Assembly (NCBI RefSeq): GCF_937980635.1 | Contig: NZ_CALJPG010000008.1 | Span: 1-64,000 of the forward strand | Length of the DNA stretch: 64,000 bases | Direction of reading: 5' to 3' | Source: an uncultured Campylobacter sp. | GTDB taxonomy: Bacteria; Campylobacterota; Campylobacteria; Campylobacterales; Campylobacteraceae | Shown: positions 34,214-43,073 of the stretch, piece by piece | How the letters are laid out: each line of letters starts with the position of its first letter | Position numbering within the stretch: position 1 is the first letter of the stretch | Made by a program: the position numbers and the translations under genes | Notes under the pieces: model-generated | Told to the model about the DNA's origin: nothing | The model's input: only the letters and a program-made list of their open reading frames with translations | Database searches by the model: none

Positions 34214-34969
34214 CTACTCCCTTACGATGAAAGCTCCAGTAAATTTGCCATTATGCGCGAAATCTCTCGCCTCATCCTCGCTTTTAAATCCGCTTAAAAA
34301 GACGCGATAAATCGGCGCGCCGTCTATGCTAAATTCTTTGATGATCGCAGGATATCCCGCCGTGCCGTGGTAATCGCGCTGATAAATTTGTGCGCCGCTT
34401 CTGTTTCTAAACGCACCGATTTGCACCATAAAATTTCCGCCAACGATGGTCGCTTTCGGCGAGCCTTTAGCAATAGTGCGCCCATAAAAACCCACTACTT
34501 CGAGCTTTACAGGCGCCGTGCCTTTGGCAAATACGCCCACTAGATTGGCAGCTGTTTTGCTAAGATCAATGATGCGACCATCCACGAATGGACCACGATC
34601 GTTGATGCGCACGGTTGCGGTAGCGCCGGTGTCGCGATTCGTGACCTTTACCATAGTATTCATTGGATAGGTTTTGTGCGCGGCGGTCATGCCGTTCATA
34701 TCGTAAATTTCGCCGTTTGAGGTGTATTTACCATGAAAATTCGGCCCATACCAGCTGGCGATGCCGATTTGAGTGTCACCGACGCTTACTTGTTCGGGAT
34801 AGTAGGTTTTGCCGTTGATTTTATAAGGGCGCATGGTGGCGGGAGAGTTTTTGCCAATCTTGCCCGCACCGCCCGCAGACGATCTAGAAGGCGGTGCGGT
34901 GCGAAACGAACAACCGGCAAGAATCAGCGCAAAAAGCGCACTAAAAAGAGCGATTTTCTGGTACGACAC
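34214..34969 (-). CDS. rlpA: RlpA-family septal lytic transglycosylase lipoprotein with SPOR domain
   Basis: A 251-residue lipoprotein: signal peptide with lipobox LAGC (Cys about residue 20), a Ser/Gly/Pro linker, the double-psi beta-barrel 'GIASWYGPNFHGKYTSNGEIYD' to 'VRINDRGPFVDGRIIDLSKTAA' (about 68-160; the His and Asp expected for glycan cleavage are present), and a C-terminal SPOR domain (FMVQIGAFRNRSGAQ ... 'YRVFLSGFKSEDEA') that binds denuded septal glycan. It acts in the periplasm at division sites. It is encoded 13 bases after mltD in a tatD-mltD-rlpA operon, the order I recall in C. jejuni. Confidence 0.94.
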   Translation of the reverse strand: MSYQKIALFSALFALILAGCSFRTAPPSRSSAGGAGKIGKNSPATMRPYKINGKTYYPEQVSVGDTQIGIASWYGPNFHGKYTSNGEIYDMNGMTAAHKTYPMNTMVKVTNRDTGATATVRINDRGPFVDGRIIDLSKTAANLVGVFAKGTAPVKLEVVGFYGRTIAKGSPKATIVGGNFMVQIGAFRNRSGAQIYQRDYHGTAGYPAIIKEFSIDGAPIYRVFLSGFKSEDEARDFAHNGKFTGAFIVRE

Positions 34970-34982
34970 CTGCGATCCGATC

Positions 34983-35981
34983 TTATTTGTTGAATTTTAT
35001 ATTATTTAGCGCTATTTCGTTTTTGTCTTTGAGGCTAAGCTCGTTCGCCAAACCTGCTAACACCCGTCCTGGCTTGCGCTGTTTCAGACGTGGTTCATAC
35101 GCTTGAAACGCGCCTTGATTTACGACAAATTCTGCATATTTGCTTTGTGGGATATAAAAGAAGTACTTGCCGTTAAGTGGCGAAATTCCGTTTTTAATAT
35201 GCGCGTTGTAATCCTGCATCTGCGACGGCGAAATTCCGATCTGTTTTGCAACTGCGCTTAGCTTTGTGCCCGGAGCTACTGCGATACGCTTTAGCCCCCA
35301 CGGCTCGCTTTCAAAAAGCAAAATTTTGCGCATATTTTCATTTTGAGCGATGTAAGCGTATTTAATAATACGCTTGATAAAATTCTTAGTCTCATTAGGA
35401 AGTGCGGGGCTTTTTAGCAAGCGATCCAGATCATCGCTACCAGTAGCTGCAATCGCATTTTTAAGCTTTTGATCACCGCAATTATACGCCATTAGCGCTA
35501 AATACCACTTGCCAAAATTTTGCTTCAGATGCAAAATATACGAAAACGCAGCATCCGTAGAGGCTGCGGGATCGCGACGCTCATCTACTGCACTATCTAC
35601 TCTAAGACCGAAATTTTTTGCGGTCGCCGGCATCAGCTGCCACATACCACCTGCGCTAGCGCCCGAAGTTACGGTGTTTTTAAGATGAGATTCTACCATT
35701 GCCAAATACAATAAGAACTCCGGAGCTTCGATGTTATCTACCTCGGATTTGACCAAGTAGGCATTGTGCGACTGCGAAGTCACGATATGCTTAAACTGCT
35801 TGCGATCGCTTGCATTGATCGCACGGAATATGCCCGCGACTACGTTTTTGCTCGATTCGTTATTTTCGATGCCGAATTGATTTAAAATATAGTCGTGATT
35901 TGCGCGCATCAGACCAGGCTGGCTCGCAAACGCTTCGCCCACTAAAAGCAGGGCTAGCAGTATAAATTTTATGGCTTTCAT
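34983..35981 (-). CDS. mltD: Membrane-bound lytic murein transglycosylase D-like protein
   Basis: A 332-residue periplasmic peptidoglycan lyase. Signal peptide MKAIKFILLALLLVGEAFA. The SLT domain has the catalytic Glu in 'LAMVESHLKN' (about 92-101) followed by 'GASAGGMWQLMPATAKNFGL' and 'ALMAYNCG', all family hallmarks. A LysM-like module follows ('VAPGTKLSAVAKQIGISPSQMQDYN', about 240-290) for glycan binding. It cuts glycan strands to 1,6-anhydro products. Its start overlaps the tatD stop by 4 bases (ATGA), so translation is coupled. Confidence 0.92.
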   Translation of the reverse strand: MKAIKFILLALLLVGEAFASQPGLMRANHDYILNQFGIENNESSKNVVAGIFRAINASDRKQFKHIVTSQSHNAYLVKSEVDNIEAPEFLLYLAMVESHLKNTVTSGASAGGMWQLMPATAKNFGLRVDSAVDERRDPAASTDAAFSYILHLKQNFGKWYLALMAYNCGDQKLKNAIAATGSDDLDRLLKSPALPNETKNFIKRIIKYAYIAQNENMRKILLFESEPWGLKRIAVAPGTKLSAVAKQIGISPSQMQDYNAHIKNGISPLNGKYFFYIPQSKYAEFVVNQGAFQAYEPRLKQRKPGRVLAGLANELSLKDKNEIALNNIKFNK

Positions 35982-36784
35982 ATCTCTCCTTTGATTTTAT
36001 CGCCAAAAAGCCTACAGGCGTTTTGAGTCGTTATTGCTTCGACCTCTTCTACGCTTAGGCTTAAAATTTCCGCGACTTTTTCTACCACGAGTCTCGTAAA
36101 TGCAGGCTCGTTGCGCTCGCCGCGATGCGGATGCGGGGTTAGATATGGTGCATCCGTCTCGATTAAGAGGCGCTCTTGCGGAATTTGCGGTAAGATCTCA
36201 GCTAAGTTTTTTGCATTTTTGAATGTCAAAACTCCGCCGATACCGAAGTAAAATCCGTATTCGCTAAGACCTAGCAAAAGCTTGCTGGCATTGAAGCAGT
36301 GCAAAACACCGCCGCATAAATCGCCGGCGCGATCTTTTAGAATTCCAAAGCTATCTTCGTTTGCTTCTCGGATATGGACTATAAGTGGTTTTTGAAGTTG
36401 TGTTGCTAGATCGATTTGTGAGATGAAGGCGTCTTTTTGGCGGGAGATTTCTAAGGCTTTGGTTTCCTTGTTCTCTTGCTGCTTAAGTCTGAAGTAATCA
36501 AGACCGCATTCGCCAACGCCCACGCATTTGGGATCGTCAGCATACCGCTTCAGCACCTCCATATCGAAAGAATCTATCTCGTATGGATGTACCCCTACGG
36601 CAAAATACACATTATTCCGCGCGTGCGAAATTTTACATGCCTTATCTAGGTCTGCTACATCGGCACCAGGAATGATGATGCTGCGCACGCCTGCAATCGT
36701 GGCGCGCTCAATTACCGCGTCCAAATCGGTATCGAAACTAGCATCGTCTAAATGGCAATGTGTATCTATAATCATAAAACTCAC
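35978..36784 (-). CDS. tatD: TatD-family metal-dependent deoxyribonuclease
   Basis: A 268-residue TatD nuclease. Metal ligands are visible: IDTHCHLDD (near residue 7), 'VGECGLDYF' (Glu, about 92), 'PLIVHIREA' (His), 'GVLHCFN' (His) and 'LLIETDAPYLTPHPHRG' (Asp, about 208). Family members are 3'-5' exonucleases linked to DNA repair and decay. The ATG at 36775 (MIIDTHCH) is an alternative start. It leads the tatD-mltD-rlpA operon. Confidence 0.93.
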   Translation of the reverse strand: MSFMIIDTHCHLDDASFDTDLDAVIERATIAGVRSIIIPGADVADLDKACKISHARNNVYFAVGVHPYEIDSFDMEVLKRYADDPKCVGVGECGLDYFRLKQQENKETKALEISRQKDAFISQIDLATQLQKPLIVHIREANEDSFGILKDRAGDLCGGVLHCFNASKLLLGLSEYGFYFGIGGVLTFKNAKNLAEILPQIPQERLLIETDAPYLTPHPHRGERNEPAFTRLVVEKVAEILSLSVEEVEAITTQNACRLFGDKIKGEI

Positions 36785-36900
36785 TTGATAAAATTTTTCG
36801 AAGCGGATTTTACGTCGTTTTGCAAAATCACACTTAAATTTAAATTAAACGTGGTATTGTAGCAAAAAATTTCAGATTTAAACTTAAGCTTAAAATTCCT

Positions 36901-38424
36901 TCAGCTTTGCCTTAGTTTTTTAGCGAATTCCAGGGCTTCTGCAGTAATAGTCTCGCCGCTTATCATACGAGCTAGCTCTGTTATTTTCTCATTTTCGCTT
37001 AATAATCTCACGCTAGATTTGCCGTTCGTTTTACTTACTAAAAAGTGTGACGCAGCCTTTGAGCTAAGCTGCGGCTGGTGCGAGATCGCAAAAATTTGAT
37101 AAAATTTTGAAATTTTTACCAGCACGTTTGCAATACTCATCGCCTCTTTTCCACTTAAATTTGAATCAATCTCGTCTAAGATTAAAATTCCTTCGCCGTT
37201 ATTTGTAAGCTCCAAGCTTGCCGCGATGAAAGCAAGGCGTAGGCGGTTCGTTTCGCCTGAGCTTAAATTTTTAAATTCCGTCTTGCACAAGCTGACGCAA
37301 ATTTCGTCCGTGCCGCACTCACTAAGAACCGCGGGCTTAAAACTAAGCTCCACTCCGTCCATATAAAGCTGCTTTAGATAGGAATTTATCAGATCCTCGA
37401 GCCGTTTTTTAGCGCCCTTGCGAGCCTCGCTAATTTTTTCGGCAAGGATAGTGGTGCTTTCGCTAAGACGTTTAAATTCCGCTTGTAACTTGGTTTTTTC
37501 AAAGCTTAACCGCTCGTAATGCTCAAGCTCTTTTTTGCGCGCTTCAAGCGTAGCTAAAGCCTCTTCTACGCTTCCGTAGCGCCTATTTAGCGCGCTAAGA
37601 GCTTCGATGCGATCTAAAATTTTCTCTATGTCGATGTTTTCTAGCTCGTCTAAGTTTAAACTTTCCTGCTTTAGCCGTAGTTCATTCATCGCATCCTCAA
37701 AAAACGCACTATCCAGTCCGCTAAGACTTAGCGCTTCGATGACGCTGCGCTCCAGCTCAAAAACGCCCTGCGCCCTAGCCCAAAGTTCCTCGATCTTATC
37801 TTTTTTACTAAGCTTTTTTTTGATCTGCAAAAGCTCCTCATATTCGCCGATCTTAGGCGATACGCGCTCGATTTTTTCAATCTCGAAGCGAGCAAATTCC
37901 TTTAACTCCTCGATCTTGCGCTCTTGATCTAAAATTTCATCCAGCTGCTTTTTTGTGCGGCTAAATTCCACAAAGGCGCCCTGAAGCTCTGATAAGCTTT
38001 GCGCGTGCGCCGCATCTTTTTTCGCGGCGATAAAATCAAGTAATTTTAGCAAGCTGTCGCTACTCATTTCGCCGGCGTTTTTCGCGCCTAAAAATTTCAC
38101 GTATTCGCCGGAGATCGTGCTTAGATTTTTTTTTGAGACCGATTGGGAATTTATAAAGTATCGCAAGCTACGCTCTTTTAGAACGCGAAAGGTATTTGGC
38201 GTATCGTTTATCAAGCCAAAATTTTCCATATCAAATTTATGCTCTACGTCCGCTTCTATGAGCTCTGCCTCGCATTCTTTAAGCCCAAACACCGCTAAAA
38301 TCGCGCCTATTAATACCGATTTACCCGCGCCGCTGATGCCTGTAAATACGCTAAGCCCTGAGCCAAAACTAAGCTCGCTCTCGCAAAAACCTAGATTATT
38401 TTTAATATAAATTCTTTCTAGCAT
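36901..38424 (-). CDS. recN: DNA repair protein RecN
   Basis: About 507 residues from the ATG at 38424, which lies inside the nadK stop (ATGCTAG) and starts MLERIYIKNNLGF; a longer in-frame start exists at 38439. SMC-like ATPase: Walker A FTGISGAGKSVLIGAI (about 27-42), long coiled coils, ABC signature 'LSSGETNRLRLAFIAA' (about 390) and Walker B 'GILILDEIDSNLSGKEA' (about 413). It organises DNA ends during double-strand break repair. Family length is slightly longer (about 550), so the coiled coil is shorter here. Confidence 0.95.
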   Translation of the reverse strand: MLERIYIKNNLGFCESELSFGSGLSVFTGISGAGKSVLIGAILAVFGLKECEAELIEADVEHKFDMENFGLINDTPNTFRVLKERSLRYFINSQSVSKKNLSTISGEYVKFLGAKNAGEMSSDSLLKLLDFIAAKKDAAHAQSLSELQGAFVEFSRTKKQLDEILDQERKIEELKEFARFEIEKIERVSPKIGEYEELLQIKKKLSKKDKIEELWARAQGVFELERSVIEALSLSGLDSAFFEDAMNELRLKQESLNLDELENIDIEKILDRIEALSALNRRYGSVEEALATLEARKKELEHYERLSFEKTKLQAEFKRLSESTTILAEKISEARKGAKKRLEDLINSYLKQLYMDGVELSFKPAVLSECGTDEICVSLCKTEFKNLSSGETNRLRLAFIAASLELTNNGEGILILDEIDSNLSGKEAMSIANVLVKISKFYQIFAISHQPQLSSKAASHFLVSKTNGKSSVRLLSENEKITELARMISGETITAEALEFAKKLRQS

Positions 38425-39293
38425 CCGTCGTGCCCCCATCTGAGTTTGGCTTTTAAAACGTCGAAATAATCGTAGCTTCTGCGTTTTATTAAATTTGCCT
38501 TGGCGTGTGAAATTTTAACGCTCACGCTACTAAACTCCGCCATATTAAAAACGTCTTGTCCGTCGATAACGACGCTAACTTCGGAGCTTCCGGCGTTCTT
38601 GAAGCTTGCAAGATACTCTTTTGGCAGGATCAAAGGCCGCTGCGTCAGGCTATGCGAGCAGATCGGCGTGACGCAAAACACGTCGCACAGCGGATAGACG
38701 ATAGATCCGTTCGCGCTCATATTATACGCGGTCGAGCCTACGGCGGAGCTTACGATCACGCCGTCGCCGTAGTAGGTGTTGAAATATTTTCTATTTAAAA
38801 ACGCGTCGATCTTCGCCATCGAGGAGATGTGGCTGCGGGTGATTACGACGTCGTTAAATGCGGCCTTGCGGACGATTTTGCCGCTGCCGTTTTCCAGTAT
38901 CACTTCGAGCAAAAACGGGCGCTCGATCTCGTATTCGCCGCGCAAAAATTCCTTTAAAAATTTTGCGAATTCGCTCGGCTGCACGTCCGTTAAAAACCCG
39001 AGAGTACCTGCGTTGATACCCAAAATAAACGCGTTTTTATCGTTTAGCAGCCTCGCAAGCCCGATGAGGGTGCCGTCGCCGCCGAGGCTGATTAAAAAAT
39101 TGGTCTTTTTTAAAATTTCTGCAAGCGTATGCGGCTTAAGGCCGAAAAATTCCGCTCCGTCCTCTTCAAGCAAAAGCTCAATACCTTGCGCTTTTAAAAT
39201 TTCGCAAATTTGCTCCACGACGGGGCGAATCTCTTCTGATTTTTTGGCTATTAGCCCCGCGAATTTAAGGTTTTTATGAATTTTGTTTTCCAT
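38418..39293 (-). CDS. nadK: NAD kinase
   Basis: A 291-residue NadK that phosphorylates NAD to NADP. The GGDGT motif is in 'FLISLGGDGTLIGLAR' (about 70-85), with 'ILGINAGTLGFLTD' and the conserved 'YYGDGVIVSSAVGSTAYNMSANGSIVYP' region (about 175-200). It overlaps recN by 7 bases; both are divergent from aspS. As I recall, the same nadK-recN/aspS-adk arrangement exists in C. jejuni. Confidence 0.96.
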   Translation of the reverse strand: MENKIHKNLKFAGLIAKKSEEIRPVVEQICEILKAQGIELLLEEDGAEFFGLKPHTLAEILKKTNFLISLGGDGTLIGLARLLNDKNAFILGINAGTLGFLTDVQPSEFAKFLKEFLRGEYEIERPFLLEVILENGSGKIVRKAAFNDVVITRSHISSMAKIDAFLNRKYFNTYYGDGVIVSSAVGSTAYNMSANGSIVYPLCDVFCVTPICSHSLTQRPLILPKEYLASFKNAGSSEVSVVIDGQDVFNMAEFSSVSVKISHAKANLIKRRSYDYFDVLKAKLRWGHDGC

Positions 39294-39376
39294 AGTTTTA
39301 TTTTATAAAAAATTAGCTTTGTAAAAGCAAAATTTAACTATACTTGCGTTTTACAAATAATTTTAAAGGAGTAAAT

Positions 39377-41131
39377 TTGCGAAGTCATTATTGCGCCGAT
39401 TTGAGTAAAAACGATATCGGCAAAAGTGTAACCGTGTGCGGCTGGGTAAATTCTTACCGCGACCACGGTGGCGTGATTTTTATAGATTTGCGCGACCGAA
39501 GCGGGCTTTTACAGCTAGTCTGTGATCCCAAAGATAGCCACTCGGCATACGAGGTAGCAAATACCGTGCGAAACGAATTCGTCCTAAAAGCCGTCGGCAA
39601 GATCCGCGCTCGCGGCGAAGGGCTGGAAAATCCAAATTTAAAAACCGGCGACATCGAAGTCGTAGTAGAAAGCTTAGAGATCGAAAATCCGAGCAAGCCG
39701 CTTCCTTTCGTAATCGGTGATAAAAGCGTCAACGAAGAAACGAAGCTGAAATATCGCTTTTTGGATCTGCGCGCCGATGGAAGCTTCGATAAATTTAAGA
39801 TGCGCTCCAAGGCTGCGATCGCCGCGCGAAATGCTCTTGATAGGCTAGGCTTTGTGGAGGTCGAAACGCCGATCTTAACGCGCGCGACGCCTGAAGGTGC
39901 TAGGGATTATCTAGTACCTAGCCGCGTCTATCCGGGCAGCTTCTACGCGCTTCCGCAAAGTCCGCAGCTTTTCAAGCAGCTTTTGATGTGCTCAGGCTTT
40001 GATAAATACTTCCAGATCGCGCGCTGCTTCCGCGATGAGGACTTGCGCGCCGACCGCCAGCCGGAATTTACGCAGATCGATATCGAGATGAGCTTCAATA
40101 CCCAGTATGACGTAATGAGCGTAGCCGAGGAGGTTTTAAAGGATATTTTCAAATCCTGCGGTCGCGAGATCGTCACCCCTTTTAGACATATGGAGTATAA
40201 AGACGCGATGGAGCTTTACGGCAGCGATAAACCCGATCTGCGCTACGATATGCCTTTCATCGACGTAGCCGATATTTTTGAAAAATCGAGCAATGAAATT
40301 TTTTCAAATTTAGCCAAAGACCGCAAAGCTAACCGCGTAAAAGCTCTTAAAGTCGAGGGCGGCGATCTGAAATTTAGCAAGCGCCAGATGCAAGGCTTTG
40401 AGGAATACGTAAAAAAATTCGGCGCGCAGGGCCTCGCGTTTATCCAAGTAAAAGAGGATGGTCTAAAGGGACCACTGGTAAAATTCTTTGGAAAAAGCGA
40501 GCTAGACGAGCTTATCAAGCGTTGCGAGCTAAAGGTCGGCGACGTCGTATTTTTTGGCGCGGGCAAAAAGAAAATCGTGCTTGATTATATGGGTAGATTT
40601 AGAATTTTCCTCGCAAACGAGCTTGGTCTCATAGATCCGAACAGGCTTGAGTTTTTGTGGGTCGTAAATTTCCCTATGTTTGAGCAAAACGACGACGGCA
40701 GCTACTCCGCGATGCACCATCCTTTCACTATGCCGAACAATCCCGATGAGCCCGATTTGGAGGATATCACGTCGATCGCCTACGACGTCGTGTTAAACGG
40801 CATCGAGCTTGGCGGCGGCAGTATCAGGATCCACAAAGCGGACATTCAAGAGAAGGTCTTTAGGCTGCTTAAGATCGAGCCCGCGGAGCAGAGGGAGAAA
40901 TTCGGCTTCCTGCTTGATGCGCTAAGCTTCGGCGCGCCTCCGCACGGAGGTATCGCGATCGGCTTTGATAGGCTGATGATGCTCGTTACCGGCTCAAGCA
41001 GTATCCGCGAGGTTATCGCGTTTCCTAAAACGCAGCGCGCGCAGTGTCCGCTCACCAAAGCTCCTAGCGTCGTTACAGACGAGCAGCTTCGCGAGCTAGG
41101 TCTTAGGCTTCATAAGAAGGAGCAAAAATGA
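39377..41131 (+). CDS. aspS: Aspartyl-tRNA synthetase (probably non-discriminating)
   Basis: About 584 residues from a TTG start at 39377, chosen because AAAGGAG lies 7 bases upstream and the protein then begins MRSHYCADLSK as in relatives; an ATG at 39344 would include the Shine-Dalgarno in coding sequence. Class II enzyme of bacterial type: OB anticodon domain ('VCGWVNSYRDHGGVIFIDLRDRSG'), motif 2 'FRDEDLRADRQPEFTQID' (about 215-232), GAD insertion, and motif 3 'GIAIGFDRLMML' near the end. In Campylobacter this enzyme typically also charges tRNA-Asn for GatCAB; that is family knowledge. It overlaps adk by 4 bases. Confidence 0.96.
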   Translation: MRSHYCADLSKNDIGKSVTVCGWVNSYRDHGGVIFIDLRDRSGLLQLVCDPKDSHSAYEVANTVRNEFVLKAVGKIRARGEGLENPNLKTGDIEVVVESLEIENPSKPLPFVIGDKSVNEETKLKYRFLDLRADGSFDKFKMRSKAAIAARNALDRLGFVEVETPILTRATPEGARDYLVPSRVYPGSFYALPQSPQLFKQLLMCSGFDKYFQIARCFRDEDLRADRQPEFTQIDIEMSFNTQYDVMSVAEEVLKDIFKSCGREIVTPFRHMEYKDAMELYGSDKPDLRYDMPFIDVADIFEKSSNEIFSNLAKDRKANRVKALKVEGGDLKFSKRQMQGFEEYVKKFGAQGLAFIQVKEDGLKGPLVKFFGKSELDELIKRCELKVGDVVFFGAGKKKIVLDYMGRFRIFLANELGLIDPNRLEFLWVVNFPMFEQNDDGSYSAMHHPFTMPNNPDEPDLEDITSIAYDVVLNGIELGGGSIRIHKADIQEKVFRLLKIEPAEQREKFGFLLDALSFGAPPHGGIAIGFDRLMMLVTGSSSIREVIAFPKTQRAQCPLTKAPSVVTDEQLRELGLRLHKKEQK

Positions 41132-41709
41132 AAAGCCTTTTTCTAATCATTGGCGCTCCTGGCAGCGGTAAAACGACCGATGCGAATATGATCGCTCAGA
41201 TGAATCAAAGCATCGAGCACTACTCCACTGGCGATCTGCTACGCGCCGAGGTAGCAAGCGGCAGCGCTTTGGGCAAACAGATAGACGGCTTCATCTCTAA
41301 AGGCAATCTCGTGCCGCTTGATATCGTCGTAAATGCTATCGTTAGCGCGATTAAAAGCTCGCCTAAAGACTTCATCATCATCGACGGCTATCCAAGAAGC
41401 GTCGAGCAGATGAATAAGCTAGACGAGGTGCTGCGAGGCGACGATGATGTAAATCTTAGCGCAGTAATCGAGGTGTGCGTCAGCGAAGAGGTCGCCAAGG
41501 AGCGTGTTTTAGGTCGCGCTCGCGGAGCGGACGATAACGAGGAGGTCTTTAAAAACCGCATGGCGGTATTTTCAGAGCCGATCGAGGATATCCGTAAATT
41601 TTACGGCGACGCGGGCGTATTTTACAGCGTAAACGGCGAGCGCACGGTCGAGGAGATCGTAGCGGACATAAACGCTATAATCGCCGCGCAGATCGAGAAA
41701 CTGGGCTAG
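41128..41709 (+). CDS. adk: Adenylate kinase
   Basis: A 193-residue short-type adenylate kinase (AMP + ATP to 2 ADP). P-loop IIGAPGSGKTTDANMIA (about 7-23), AMP site 'HYSTGDLLRAEVASGS' (about 31-46), 'FIIIDGYPRSVEQM' (about 82-95), then LID arginines 'RVLGRARGADDNEEVFKNRM'. The zinc-LID insertion is absent, as is usual for the Campylobacter form. It is coupled to aspS by ATGA overlap. Confidence 0.96.
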   Translation: MKSLFLIIGAPGSGKTTDANMIAQMNQSIEHYSTGDLLRAEVASGSALGKQIDGFISKGNLVPLDIVVNAIVSAIKSSPKDFIIIDGYPRSVEQMNKLDEVLRGDDDVNLSAVIEVCVSEEVAKERVLGRARGADDNEEVFKNRMAVFSEPIEDIRKFYGDAGVFYSVNGERTVEEIVADINAIIAAQIEKLG

Positions 41710-41720
41710 CGCGCTTGGAT

Positions 41721-41742
41721 GGCGGCTTAAATTTTAAGCGCC
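41721..41742 (+). terminator. Possible terminator after aspS-adk
   Basis: Twelve bases past the adk stop, GGCGGCTTA and TAAGCGCC form an imperfect stem (one bulge) around AATTT, followed by TTTGGCTTCTTTTT. The rest of the spacer to 41985 is AAATTT-rich without a gene. Confidence 0.4.
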
Positions 41743-41985
41743 TTTGGCTTCTTTTTCATACCGCAAGCGGTGCAGATCGCGCTTAAATTTAACGCGCCCT
41801 TTAGCACGACGAGCGCGCTTTTAAATTTATAGCTTGCCGTTGCGCGAGATAATTAAAATTTAAGCGTAAATTTAAGCAGCTCGCCGTGTAAATTTAAATG
41901 CGAGCGTCAAATGCAAGCGGATTTAAATTTAATGAAATTCCGGATCTGTTTGCGGACGATAGAGATTAAAATTTTAAGGATGGAT

Positions 41986-42342
41986 ATGGTTAGAAAATTT
42001 TTACTTAGTATGGCTTTGTGCGCGGCCGCATTCGCTGCGGGCGGGTTCGTGCCAAGCGGCTCCGTGGCGCAAACTCAGCCGTTAAGCGTTAAAGAAGCGC
42101 TTAAATTAAGAGATGATTCTTTTGTCGTAATCGACGGCAAGATAAAATCTCAACTCAGACACGAACATTATCGATTTGTGGATCAAAACGGCGATAGCAT
42201 CGAGGTTGAGATCGATGATGACGTTTGGCGCGGCGTGAGCGTGGATGAAAACACGCTCGTGCAAATTAGCGGCGAGATCGACAAAGATTTCACTAAAACG
42301 ACGATAGACGTGAAAAATATCAAAATTTTAAATTCTAAATAA
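41986..42342 (+). CDS. Periplasmic BOF/YgiW-type OB-fold stress protein
   Basis: About 118 residues from the ATG at 41986 (AAGGA 5 bases upstream); starts at 41980 or further out are less likely because this one begins a clean signal peptide (MVRKFLLSMALCAAAFAAGGF). The mature part follows the bacterial OB-fold (BOF) pattern: 'QPLSVKEALKLRDDSFVVIDGKI', 'YRFVDQNGDSIEVEIDDDVWRG', 'VQISGEIDKDF'. YgiW/YdeI proteins of this family sit in the periplasm and help tolerate peroxide or cationic peptides. It is inserted between adk and ppa and ends 9 bases before ppa. Confidence 0.85.
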   Translation: MVRKFLLSMALCAAAFAAGGFVPSGSVAQTQPLSVKEALKLRDDSFVVIDGKIKSQLRHEHYRFVDQNGDSIEVEIDDDVWRGVSVDENTLVQISGEIDKDFTKTTIDVKNIKILNSK

Positions 42343-42351
42343 AGGAAAACT

Positions 42352-42870
42352 ATGGATCTTTCAAAGATAAAAGTGGGCTCAAACCCCGACAAAATCAACG
42401 CAGTGATCGAGATCCCTTACGGCTCGAACATCAAATACGAGATTGACAAAGCAAGCGGTGCGCTCTGCGTAGATCGTGTGCTATACGGCGCGATGTTTTA
42501 TCCCGCAAACTACGGCTTCGTGCCCAATACCTTGGCTGACGACGGCGATCCTGCGGATGTTTTGGTGCTAAACGAATACCCGCTTGCCGCCGGTAGCGTG
42601 ATCCCGTGCCGCTTAATCGGCGTTTTGATGATGGAGGACGAAAGCGGCATGGACGAGAAGCTGCTTGCCGTGCCGGTTAGCAAGATCGATCCGCGATATG
42701 AGGGCATTAAAGGGGTCGCCGATCTGCCTAAAGCGACGCTGGATAAGATCAAAAATTTCTTCGAAACCTACAAGCTTTTAGAGCCGAATAAATGGGTCAA
42801 AGTAAAGGATTTCGCAAGCGCCGCCGAAGCGGAGAAAATCCTAGACAAAGCGATCAAAGCTTATAAATAA
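42352..42870 (+). CDS. ppa: Inorganic pyrophosphatase
   Basis: A 172-residue family I soluble pyrophosphatase that hydrolyses PPi. Active-site stretches are present: 'IPYGSNIKYEID' (substrate), 'YPANYGFVPNT' and the metal-binding DGDPADVLV (about 63-71), 'KIDPRYEGIKGVADLP' and the closing 'FFETYKLLEPNKWVKV'. RBS is AAAGGA ahead of the ATG. Confidence 0.97.
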   Translation: MDLSKIKVGSNPDKINAVIEIPYGSNIKYEIDKASGALCVDRVLYGAMFYPANYGFVPNTLADDGDPADVLVLNEYPLAAGSVIPCRLIGVLMMEDESGMDEKLLAVPVSKIDPRYEGIKGVADLPKATLDKIKNFFETYKLLEPNKWVKVKDFASAAEAEKILDKAIKAYK

Positions 42871-42893
42871 AATTTACAAGCATCCTTCGATTT

Positions 42894-42931
42894 GGAATTT
42901 CGCCTCGCCTTTAAGACGCTGGCGAAATTCC
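42894..42931 (+). terminator. Stem-loop after ppa
   Basis: GGAATTTCGCC (42894-42904) and GGCGAAATTCC (42921-42931) form a perfect 11-base stem with a 16-base loop, 24 bases past the ppa stop, followed by TAAATTTTAAAATTT. Likely transcription terminator. Confidence 0.65.
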
Positions 42932-43073
42932 TAAATTTTAAAATTTGATGGGATTTGCAAAGCGCATAGCGATGTGAGGATTTTAAATCAAGCTTGCAAA
43001 AAGCGGTCGCTTAAATTTTATAAATATCGCGCGGCAGATACTAAGAATTTTAAATTTTAAAAAGGCGACTCAA